This document shows positions 7,501 to 12,654 of a DNA stretch of 12,654 nucleotides, in pieces. Both the position numbers and the translations under genes were made by a program. The stretch is from assembly GCA_038249175.1 (NCBI GenBank), contig JBBRWP010000077.1, positions 1 to 12,654 of the forward strand. The letters are read 5' to 3'. Under the pieces are notes generated by a model. That model was not told the DNA's origin and searched no databases. It saw nothing but the letters and a program-made list of their open reading frames with translations. The first letter of the stretch is position 1, and the number at the start of each line of letters is the position of its first letter. This stretch comes from JAEWSN01 sp038249175. Lineage in GTDB: Bacteria; Bacillota; Clostridia; DSM-8532.

Positions 7501-8757
7501 TTTACTGAGAATCATCTGCTGGCGGTTTTTGTAAGCATGAATCAATTGCGTAAGGTCTTTTACCAAAGTTCTTTGGTTTTCGACTACCTCAAGTTCAAGT
7601 TCACAAACGGCACTGGGGCCGACAAAGCGAAAGGTGCAGACGGGCTGTAATTTTATCAACGCGCCATTGACGACCGCTTTCGCCTTTGGATTATCAGCCT
7701 TGGGCGCAAGAAGAGATGACAGCCCTGAAAATAAATCTATAAAATCCCGGGTGTTTTTATTCAAATCATCTTTGTTTGCAGAAGATTTTTTGTCTGTCCG
7801 AAAATTATTGGATACGTCAGGGTGCGGGTAATGGATAGGTTGTAACGGCACAGACGGTTCATTCTTTAATGAAGCAGACCCATCTGTGCGTGGTTTATTA
7901 TTAGGACGCAAATCATCGAATGCGCTATGCTGCCCTTGTGACAGCGGGAATGGTTCACCATTTGTTCGTGACTGCCTATCACTTGTATTGCCACGCGAAC
8001 CCTCCATCTGTTCAGCATTATTCTCTTTCTCAACATCCACAAATCGAAAAATATTTTCCACGCGAAGAGTCGATTTTCCTCCAAAAAACTGTAACAAAGC
8101 GACCATGGTCGCTGCGATATGCCGACACGCCTTCCTGTTCTCATAAAAAAGTGAACAATCGCAGTGCATAGTTGCCAGTTCACCACTTTTCGTGAAAACG
8201 AGTTTCACCGCATAGGTCACTTCATCTGAAATAAGCGCACTAAAGCTGTTATCTTCTGCAAGGTAAACCAGCCTCTTTATCATTTCTACAGCATAAAGGT
8301 CTATGCCTTCAGAAAACACAGAACCATTGACTGCGTTTTTTCGAATACTTTCATAAGACAAAGCAACATAATTTTCACCAATTTTGACGACCATGAATGC
8401 ACCTTTCTGTGGAACAATAACTTTCGCGTTGACCAATGCCGTGTTCAAACATGACGAGGATGCAAGTACCATATTTTGAACAAGGATATCACTTTGAACC
8501 TTTTTGTATGGCATCACGCTAGCATGATTGGATGGTATCATGCTAGCATTATTGGATGGTATTATGCTAGCATTATTGGATGGTATCATGCTGCCATTAT
8601 TGCATGGCATCACGCTAGCATTATTGTATGGCATCACGCTAGCATTATTGTATGGCATCACGCTAGCATTATTGGATGGTATCATGCTGCCATTATTGCA
8701 TTGCATCACGCTAGCATCATTGGATGGCATCACGCTATCATTATTGGATGATGTCAC
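4552..8757 (-). CDS. SWIM-SNF2 family helicase (DEAD/DEAH-like superfamily 2 ATPase)
   Basis: A 1401-residue SNF2-type DNA translocase. Numbered from the GTG at 8757: a SWIM zinc-binding motif C199-x-C201...C211-x-H213, an SNF2-associated region in the middle, then the ATPase with DDMGLGKT (motif I, 959-966), LDEAQHIKN (motif II, 1061-1069), LTGTPIEN (1089-1096), SLKAGGTGLNLTGAD (1305-1319) and DQATDRAYRIGQ (motif VI, 1334-1345). All helicase motifs are intact. It is longer than usual because of a 24-bp repeat at the 5' end (residues about 3-83) and a 15-bp repeat at 656-720. The start is uncertain: the GTG has no good ribosome site, whereas ATG at 8394 (residue 122) has AGAAAGGTG 5 nt upstream and begins just before the SWIM domain, giving a 1280-residue protein. 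It is transcribed divergently from the ATPase operon. Its role (chromatin remodelling, repair or defence) cannot be decided from sequence. Confidence 0.93.
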   Translation of the reverse strand: MTSSNNDSVMPSNDASVMQCNNGSMIPSNNASVMPYNNASVMPYNNASVMPCNNGSMIPSNNASIIPSNNASMIPSNHASVMPYKKVQSDILVQNMVLASSSCLNTALVNAKVIVPQKGAFMVVKIGENYVALSYESIRKNAVNGSVFSEGIDLYAVEMIKRLVYLAEDNSFSALISDEVTYAVKLVFTKSGELATMHCDCSLFYENRKACRHIAATMVALLQFFGGKSTLRVENIFRFVDVEKENNAEQMEGSRGNTSDRQSRTNGEPFPLSQGQHSAFDDLRPNNKPRTDGSASLKNEPSVPLQPIHYPHPDVSNNFRTDKKSSANKDDLNKNTRDFIDLFSGLSSLLAPKADNPKAKAVVNGALIKLQPVCTFRFVGPSAVCELELEVVENQRTLVKDLTQLIHAYKNRQQMILSKYSTYDPERRPFDEKSQQLMQLLSKIHTDSQKTYRASAMVNPIFGNKKSALLSDFHMAAFLRIYLGSDIVIRKSNNPRTFVPVVAYEADLLGDIVPSFEVKPEYGGIRLVSTTLRPVRLLDSEGEFLYDEKRIIHTNKVFRENILPVIRQCASGSMNLFFPENRVPELFTSILPTMQRHFQVSREPAVSDLYHYEPLIAVVYFDLETDKTPQAISARVVFQNCDRTISPFDSDFTEQSNITQNNMNQADMNKSNMNKSNMNQRNSSQSNIRQSAANLSSMDQNDTVHGDADQCSENQHSITQSSFMPGTSPNIDGKTLIRAVREEEEILQYLESAGFEAEEDLYLLSEDTLIFDFVSGDLAELQALATLYYSESFKKLSVSATVDFQAHMRLSTDSMLDFTLDLSGIEADEIARFWAALRRKKKFFRLKNGDFIPFQEDKYEDMLELLDECCSSDVDVDDNVYHLPAYKALMLEERLAEQPDVDVQKNEALKQLVQNMAEPEKTDFLLPTELEPVLRDYQKTGFRWLKTLARYGFGGILADDMGLGKTLEVIAFLLSEKQEKVGTPEYRPAIVVAPTSLVYNWKEEVAKFTDKLTVKIVSGPVTERVQQIHKRDNADLWVTTYGMMKRDIAHYKDKTFSYCILDEAQHIKNARTLNAKTVKMLKARSYFALTGTPIENSLMDLWSAFDFIMPGFLRSQQQFSRKYEFPMINGLDLKVLKELGKQTKPFILRRMKRDVLKELPEKTETRLICEMQHEQKVVYLAHLEKARAELFVGIEKNGFERSKMMILALLTRLRQICCHPALFVDPYHGRSAKMEMLKEILAEAFDGGHRVLLFSQFTGMLSIIQEELQKQGIPYFYLDGATKSEDRMTMVKSFNGGENSIFLISLKAGGTGLNLTGADIVIHFDPWWNPAVEDQATDRAYRIGQKNPVQVFRLVCKGTIEEKIFSLQQKKEELVEAVIQPGENLLGKMSREEIQALFEEG
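6598..6792 (-). repeat. 15-bp (5-codon) tandem repeat inside the SNF2 gene
   Basis: About thirteen 5-residue units, the best being NNMNQ, ADMNK, SNMNK, SNMNQ, RNSSQ, SNIRQ, fading into SSMDQ, GDADQ, CSENQ, HSITQ. At DNA level TTCATGTTACTCTTG is repeated exactly at about 6722-6751. The polar Asn/Gln-rich run separates the SNF2-associated region from the ATPase half. The pattern loosely resembles the A(D/N)LXX pentapeptide-repeat rule, but a flexible linker grown by slippage is simpler. Confidence 0.85.
8400..8408 (-). promoter_or_regulatory. Alternative ribosome binding site for a shorter SNF2 start at 8394
   Basis: AGAAAGGTG on the minus strand is followed after 5 nt by the in-frame ATG at 8394 (protein beginning MVVKIGENYV). 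It is the best ribosome site near the 5' end of the gene. If real, the 8509-8751 repeat is untranslated leader rather than protein. Confidence 0.45.
8509..8751 (-). repeat. 24-bp (8-codon) tandem repeat at the 5' end of the SNF2 gene
   Basis: Ten 24-bp units, each containing the palindrome GCTAGC or a one-base variant, encode the octapeptide SNNASVMP and variants (YNNASVMP, CNNGSMIP, SNNASIIP, SNHASVMP). CNNGSMIPSNNAS appears twice, four units apart, showing block duplication on top of unit duplication. The predicted peptide is low-complexity and shows no known domain. Whether it is translated depends on the start (see the SNF2 entry). Confidence 0.95.
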
Positions 8758-8894
8758 GTGGCATTGTATGAACCCTCACACGGGATTTTGCGAAAGTTGT
8801 TTTTACACCTTCCACAATACATCATTTTATGAAATAATGTCATGGAAATCTTATTTGAAACGATGGACTATATGCGATGGTTACACAATGAGCC

Positions 8895-8924
8895 TTGAAG
8901 TACTGGCTTTATGACCGTTATCAT
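8895..8924 (+). promoter_or_regulatory. Candidate promoter of the ATPase operon
   Basis: TTGAAG (8895-8900) and TATCAT (8919-8924), 18 bp apart, would start transcription near 8931. Neither box is consensus. TATAAC at 8930-8935 is an alternative -10 but lacks a decent -35. Confidence 0.3.
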
Positions 8925-8936
8925 TGCAGTATAACG
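8916..8936. promoter_or_regulatory. Small inverted repeat over the candidate operon start site
   Basis: CGTTAT (8916-8921) and its exact reverse complement ATAACG (8931-8936) flank 9 bp and overlap the proposed -10 and start point. A repressor operator is possible; the arms are short enough to be chance. Confidence 0.3.
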
Positions 8937-8997
8937 ACCTAAAACTTCATCCTTTAAGGCAAAATCAGACTAAATGAATCGTCGTATGAGAAAAAAC

Positions 8998-9003
8998 AGG
9001 AGG
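8998..9003 (+). promoter_or_regulatory. Ribosome binding site fixing the 9013 start
   Basis: A consensus AGGAGG 9 nt before the ATG at 9013. It overrides the in-frame ATG at 8974, which has no such site. Confidence 0.85.
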
Positions 9004-9012
9004 AAGACACCC

Positions 9013-9807
9013 ATGAGCAATCCAGATATGAAAGCAGCTGCTTTTAGCGCATTCGATGCATCATCCAAAAGGGTCCTGAAAGACTGGCATATCGTCAAGA
9101 ATATATCGAAAAGCTGGGACATTAAAAATGCAACCCAAACCGTTGCAGAAATGGTTTCGCAATTGGATCGTTTGTCTGAAAACTGGCAGACCATTCAGGA
9201 TGATCTGGCTGAAACCTTCCTGAATCTCACGAATACCATCAATTCCAGTGAATACGTTGACGCTTTGGAAACATCATTGCGGGAAGCAGGCATTCCCATC
9301 AGCGGAAAATTTCCGCAGTATGACATCCCGCCTTTCAAGTTCAGTATTGCGCTGGACACGTTCGAAGCCCGACTTTCACTGGGACGTAAAATAGAGCGTT
9401 TCACTTCGCTCAATCCGCAGGAATTGACCAAATGGGTCTCTCACCGATACAAGAGACTTACCGGACGCAAGTTCAATCAGACCGCTTTTATGAAAGAATT
9501 GCTGGAAGCTTATACCTATGCAAACCGTCTGAATTTTCCCGGGAAAACGGTTACGTGGGGTCAGGCTGTATCGCTCAATGACCTCTACAGCCTGCTGACC
9601 ATGAAGCAATCTTCCCGTCAGGATTATCCAAAACAATTTTATATGTACGACCTGGGTTTGTTGAAAGAAAATGCGACCATATCCATGGATCGTTACCGTT
9701 TTGAATTGGGAACCGCCCGTGATCAGGCAAGGGCTATAACGGTAATCGACAGTAAGGGTCGTCAAGACAAGATTAGCAGCCTGACAATATATGAAGAAGG
9801 TGTGTAG
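9013..9807 (+). CDS. Hypothetical 264-residue protein, first gene of the ATPase operon
   Basis: I do not recognise this protein. It begins MSNPDMKAAAF; an in-frame ATG at 8974 would add 13 basic residues but lacks a ribosome site, while 9013 has a perfect AGGAGG. Residues about 15-90 look helical and amphipathic with coiled-coil character. A compact middle follows with FPQYDIPPFKF (100-110) and LSLGRKIERF (121-130), then WVSHRYKRLTGRKF (141-154), a further helical region (155-198), and a probably beta-rich C-terminus ending SSLTIYEEGV. There is no signal peptide, membrane segment or catalytic signature. It precedes two P-loop ATPase genes on the same strand, the first after a 140-bp gap, so a partner, adaptor or scaffold role in one complex is a reasonable inference. 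Confidence 0.85.
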   Translation: MSNPDMKAAAFSAFDASSKRVLKDWHIVKNISKSWDIKNATQTVAEMVSQLDRLSENWQTIQDDLAETFLNLTNTINSSEYVDALETSLREAGIPISGKFPQYDIPPFKFSIALDTFEARLSLGRKIERFTSLNPQELTKWVSHRYKRLTGRKFNQTAFMKELLEAYTYANRLNFPGKTVTWGQAVSLNDLYSLLTMKQSSRQDYPKQFYMYDLGLLKENATISMDRYRFELGTARDQARAITVIDSKGRQDKISSLTIYEEGV

Positions 9808-9844
9808 CCCTTGGTTTTGATTCCAATGTAATTTTTGCGATTCA

Positions 9845-9859
9845 AGTCTTTTGAAGACT
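9845..9859 (+). other. Short hairpin in the gap between the first and second operon genes
   Basis: AGTCTT and AAGACT pair perfectly around a TTG loop. No T-run follows, so it is not a normal terminator; it could modulate expression between the genes. The rest of the 140-bp gap shows nothing clear. Confidence 0.3.
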
Positions 9860-9947
9860 CATAAAGAGTAAAGACAACGGAATAATCACTGTGAATCATG
9901 TAAGCTGAAGGACTTTTCAGTGTTGCAGATGGGAAGGTGCATAGCAT

Positions 9948-11150
9948 ATGGCATTGAGTGTGGAAGACATTATCCATTTACGAAACGGTGAGCCGCCCGA
10001 CAACCTGAACCTTGTCAGGGACATGACCCTTGGTTCTGATGTTTGGCTGGACCGTTTTACACAGACCTATCTGGATACATATATCGCTGAAGGCGGCAGT
10101 AAAGTCAAAGTGCTTATTGGCAGTGAGGGCAGCGGAAAAACCCACCTGATGCGGGAAATCCAATCCCGTTCCCTTGCAAAAGATTACTTTGGTATTTATC
10201 TGTCAGCGCGTGATATTGGTTCCAAACTCAATGACCTGCCAAGCTTATACAGGCTCATTGTCTCCTGTGTGGACATGGAAAAAGTGATTCGCGGGTTGAG
10301 CCTCAAAGCAGCGCGTTCCCTCGGTTATGAATCCGGCATCTATGACGGCACAACAGGGCTCTTGCCTTACGTGGCCGAAGAAGGTTTCGGAACCGCCGCA
10401 GCGGGAAGGGAAATACGGATAGCCATCGCGAAAATCTTGAAAGACGCTGATTTCAGCTCTTCCATTTTTAATTTCGCCTTCACCCTCATGAAAGATAGAC
10501 TGATTGATGAAGATACGGCTGCAACACAGATTGCGGTAAAATGGCTGCGCGGTGAAAGGCTGGAACGCTATGAACGACAGGCTTCCGGTCTTTTTGAAAC
10601 CCTTCAAAAGTCGAATGCCAGGCAGTGGCTGGATGCCCTGCTGAAGCTGATCGTTTTTTCAGGCATGAAAGGTCTGGTCGTTCTGATTGATGATATTGAT
10701 GTCATGTACGAACGTTCCAGTGAAACCGGTCGTTTCCTCTATACACCCGCGAACATTAAGGACACCTGTGAACTGATTCGGCAACTCATTGATGATGGCG
10801 AACTGTTGAAAGGATTGTTGTTTGTCGTGGCAGGACGCCGCAACATTGTAGAAGATGAAAAACGCGGCTTCCGCAGTTACGAAGCTCTTTGGATGCGCCT
10901 GCAGACCGGGCTGGTGCCTTCCGGCATGTTCAATTCACTCTGCGATATCGTGGATGTCGATCAACACCTTGATTGTCTTGGTTCGGATTTCCCATCCAGA
11001 CTCTCCCGGCATTTAGCAAACATCTTCAGCCAATATGGCCTTAAGAAAAAATATATTGATAACACATTCCTCCTAAATACGCATAGCACATTGAAAGCAG
11101 CCGTGATGGACAACACCTATACCAGTGAAAACGGAGGAAGCGGCCAGTGA
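9948..11150 (+). CDS. P-loop ATPase, BREX-like/DUF2791-related (first of a pair)
   Basis: A 400-residue ATPase. Walker A is GSEGSGKTH (58-66), Walker B LVVLIDDIDVMYER (243-256), and a sensor-like strand LLFVVAGRRN (290-299) is followed by EDEKRGFRSYEALWMRL (302-318). The order and the DDxD-type Walker B fit the STAND/BREX-associated ATPase group; I place it near DUF2791 by overall resemblance, less firmly than the next gene. The ATG at 9948 has GGGAAGG (9931-9937) about 10 nt upstream. Its stop overlaps the next start in a GTGA, implying translational coupling and a fixed ratio. It probably works with the following ATPase, perhaps as a hetero-oligomer loading an effector on DNA (inference). 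Cytoplasmic; no membrane segment. Confidence 0.85.
   Translation: MALSVEDIIHLRNGEPPDNLNLVRDMTLGSDVWLDRFTQTYLDTYIAEGGSKVKVLIGSEGSGKTHLMREIQSRSLAKDYFGIYLSARDIGSKLNDLPSLYRLIVSCVDMEKVIRGLSLKAARSLGYESGIYDGTTGLLPYVAEEGFGTAAAGREIRIAIAKILKDADFSSSIFNFAFTLMKDRLIDEDTAATQIAVKWLRGERLERYERQASGLFETLQKSNARQWLDALLKLIVFSGMKGLVVLIDDIDVMYERSSETGRFLYTPANIKDTCELIRQLIDDGELLKGLLFVVAGRRNIVEDEKRGFRSYEALWMRLQTGLVPSGMFNSLCDIVDVDQHLDCLGSDFPSRLSRHLANIFSQYGLKKKYIDNTFLLNTHSTLKAAVMDNTYTSENGGSGQ
11133..11137 (+). promoter_or_regulatory. Ribosome binding site supporting the GTG start at 11147
   Basis: GGAGG lies inside the end of the upstream ATPase gene, 9 nt before the GTG. It favours this start over the ATG at 11165. Confidence 0.7.
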
Positions 11151-12367
11151 ATCAAAGAGAATCTATGAAAGAATCCGTTAAAGAATCTATTTTCGTCATT
11201 GAATCCCTGCGTGCCGGCGTCCCTACACGGCTTTCAACACGGATTTTGCCGGACTTAAGGCAAAACATCACGGAAAAAATTACGGAAGACCTTGCCTCTT
11301 TTGCGCATGATGTTATTCCGCAAGGCCGTATTCTTTGGGGCCAATACGGACAGGGAAAAACGCATGCACTGACGGCCATTGAACATAAGGCACTGGACAT
11401 GAATTTTGCCGTCAGCCGTATTTCATTGAGTAGGGAAGTGTCCTGCCACCAACTTTTCAAATTTTATGCCAATGTCGCCCCACGCATTAAGACACCCACC
11501 TCTACGCTCGAGGGAATACAGCATTATTTGGACAAAATGAACCCCGGCCAGCTTTCCAACAGCCGCATCAAAGAAGAAAATCGCTACAGTAATTTGCTGC
11601 CCACACTGGTTCTTGAAGATTATTTTTTGGCTGAAGGTGAAGAACGCGAGAAACTCTATGCCGATTTGGTTGGTCAGCGGGTGCCCATTTCAGAATTAGG
11701 GAAGATTCACCGCCTTTGCCACAAAACGGCCTTGCCAAAAACGAAATTTAAAGTAGCCAATGATACACAGGCCTATTTCGGCATGATGGCAGATACCCTG
11801 AAGCTTTGCGGGTTCAACGGCTGGGTCATTCTGATTGATGAAGTTGAACTCCTTGGCCGCCTGGGCAAAGCATCGCGATACAAGGCCTATCAGAACCTTT
11901 CCTGGCTGCTGAATTGGGACAACAGCCAATCGTATCACATTTATGTTATCGCTGCTGCTGCAACAAGACTGCAGGATGATTTGTGGTATGGAAAAACAGA
12001 TGACGACAGGACCGTCATGCCAGAACTGGCTGCCAAGGATGGTGATACCGCCGTTGTAAAAATGAATACCTTTTTTACAAAAGCCATTGATAGCCGTTCA
12101 TTGCGGGTGCTTCCCGCTGAAGAAGCAGACCTGGCACAGTTGCTCGATGGCATTGCAAATCTCCATGGCATAGCCAATGGTTGGGATGCGGGCATGGATA
12201 GTGCTTCGCTGATTCGGCAGCTTGGTTATCAGCCTGTCCGCACCTATATTCGGGCGGCGTTAGAATATCTTGATTTACAATATTTACACCAACAGGCCGC
12301 CATTCCAGCGCTTTCTACACTGGGAGAGGTTTCACTTGAACACGAGGAGGAATACGAAGAGGTGTGA
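11147..12367 (+). CDS. DUF2791 (BrxC/BrxD-like) BREX-system-type P-loop ATPase (second of a pair)
   Basis: A 406-residue protein resembling the BREX-system ATP-binding domain family (DUF2791). Walker A is GQYGQGKTH (65-73), followed by the family-like AVSRISLSREVSCHQLFKFY (88-107). Walker B is WVILIDEVELLGRL (226-239), directly followed by ASRYKAYQNLSWLL (242-255), typical of this family, and a sensor region YVIAAAATRLQDDL (266-279). The C-terminus is acidic. In BREX and Ter-linked operons such ATPases accompany helicases, methyltransferases, PglZ phosphatase-like or TerB proteins (established association); none is seen here. The start is GTG, overlapping the previous stop as GTGA, with GGAGG upstream. 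BrxC proper is about three times longer, so this is closer in size to BrxD, but I do not assign that name. Confidence 0.88.
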   Translation: MNQRESMKESVKESIFVIESLRAGVPTRLSTRILPDLRQNITEKITEDLASFAHDVIPQGRILWGQYGQGKTHALTAIEHKALDMNFAVSRISLSREVSCHQLFKFYANVAPRIKTPTSTLEGIQHYLDKMNPGQLSNSRIKEENRYSNLLPTLVLEDYFLAEGEEREKLYADLVGQRVPISELGKIHRLCHKTALPKTKFKVANDTQAYFGMMADTLKLCGFNGWVILIDEVELLGRLGKASRYKAYQNLSWLLNWDNSQSYHIYVIAAAATRLQDDLWYGKTDDDRTVMPELAAKDGDTAVVKMNTFFTKAIDSRSLRVLPAEEADLAQLLDGIANLHGIANGWDAGMDSASLIRQLGYQPVRTYIRAALEYLDLQYLHQQAAIPALSTLGEVSLEHEEEYEEV

Positions 12368-12426
12368 TTCGGGACATAATTGTCGATGATGCACCCGGTG
12401 TCGAAACGGAAAAATACAGAAAGTAG
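12364..12426 (+). other. 20-codon reading frame coupled to the ATPase stop; possible stump of a lost next gene
   Basis: A GTG at 12364 overlaps the stop of the upstream ATPase gene as GTGA, the same junction used between the two ATPase genes. GAGGAGG ends 13 nt before it, which is long. The frame reads VIRDIIVDDAPGVETEKYRK and ends at TAG (12424-12426), eight bases before the tandem array. It could be the N-terminal remnant of a third operon gene cut off by the repeats, a tiny real gene, or chance. Confidence 0.25.
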
Positions 12427-12433
12427 AAAATCT

Positions 12434-12654
12434 AGTCAGCTACGATGTCAGTGAATACATAGTACATCAGCTATGATGTGAGTGAATACATACCAAGTCA
12501 CCTACGATATGAGTGAATACATACCAAGTCACCTACGATATGAGTGAATACATACAAAGTCACCTACGATATGAGTGAATACATACCAAGTCACCTACGA
12601 TATGAGTGAATACATACAAAGTCACCTACGATATGAGTGAATACATACCAAGTC
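12434..12654. repeat. 31-bp tandem repeat array, seven or more units, running off the right edge
   Basis: Units begin near 12434, 12465, 12496, 12527, 12558, 12589, 12620 and 12651 at an exact 31-bp step with no spacers. The core is CACCTACGATATGAGTGAAT. The first two units are diverged (CAGCTACGATGTCAGTGAAT and CAGCTATGATGTGAGTGAAT); the rest are nearly identical. A single C/A site in the TACCAAG/TACAAAG stretch alternates C, A, C, A, C in the last five junctions, showing a 62-bp higher-order unit. A 31-bp step shifts frame and stops occur, so it is not coding. Absence of unique spacers excludes CRISPR. Confidence 0.95.

Larger units (their letters stand above)
8758..9012. other. Divergent intergenic control region
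   Basis: It separates the minus-strand SNF2 gene from the plus-strand ATPase operon and must carry both promoters unless SNF2 transcription starts within the repeat. A candidate plus-strand promoter is listed separately. For the minus strand I see only weak -10-like sequence (TAAAAT near 8827-8832) and an orphan GGAAGGTG near 8810 with no start codon after it. No gene is supported here. Confidence 0.5.

Noticed and set aside
8476..8914. Plus-strand frames with ASIIGWYH or LALLDGIM repeats
   Set aside because: They are antisense readings of the 24-bp SNF2 5' repeat; no ribosome site and no family.
9845..9859. Terminator between the first two operon genes
   Set aside because: The six-pair hairpin has no following T-run, so it is listed only as a hairpin.
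9762..9977. 71-residue minus-strand frame across the gap between operon genes
   Set aside because: It overlaps both flanking genes, lacks a ribosome site and has no recognisable features.
12434..12654. CRISPR array
   Set aside because: Units follow each other head to tail at 31 bp with no unique spacers.
12496..12654. Chain of overlapping 12-codon frames (MSEYIPSHLRYE) in the 31-bp array
   Set aside because: They arise only because the unit contains ATG and TGA in a frame-shifting period; no ribosome site is present.

Overview
The window looks like a chromosomal accessory stretch from an anaerobic, low-to-medium G+C bacterium, most likely Bacillota (Clostridia-like). This rests on strong AGGAGG-type ribosome sites and on a SWIM-SNF2 helicase and a soluble GH116 glycosidase of the kinds common there; it is inference, since no rRNA or other marker gene is present. 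There are six convincing protein genes and no recognisable tRNA, rRNA, CRISPR array or insertion sequence.

Layout: the left two thirds is all on the minus strand. Reading in gene order (right to left), it holds a very large SWIM-SNF2 helicase (4552-8757), an A+T-rich AAA ATPase of the AAA_14/DUF4143 type with its own promoter (3047-4240), and a GH116/DUF608 glycoside hydrolase (124-2967). A divergent control region of about 255 bp (8758-9012) separates them from a plus-strand operon: a 264-residue unrecognised protein with a helical N-terminus (9013-9807), a P-loop ATPase (9948-11150), and a second P-loop ATPase of the BREX-associated DUF2791 (BrxC/BrxD-like) type (11147-12367). The two ATPase genes overlap by a GTGA. 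At the end of the second, another GTGA overlap opens a 20-codon frame that stops just before a tandem array running off the right edge.

The most unusual feature is the density of short tandem repeats: a 50-bp pair at the left edge that shares sequence with the 3' end of the GH116 gene; a 24-bp (8-codon) Cys-Gly-Cys repeat inside the GH116 gene; a 19-bp direct repeat at 32-bp spacing between genes; a 15-bp (5-codon) repeat inside the SNF2 gene; a 24-bp (8-codon) repeat at the 5' end of the SNF2 gene; and a 31-bp array of seven or more units at the right edge. Arrays inside genes have periods divisible by three and keep the frame; those between genes (50, 32, 31 bp) do not.

Functional reading: the paired ATPases plus a conserved-looking partner resemble the ATPase cores of phage-defence or stress systems (BREX-like and Ter-associated). 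No effector (nuclease, methyltransferase, PglZ, TerB) is visible here; it may lie to the right of the array, may have been lost, or may be supplied by the divergent SNF2 helicase. The GH116 enzyme and the DUF4143 ATPase look functionally unrelated to this operon.
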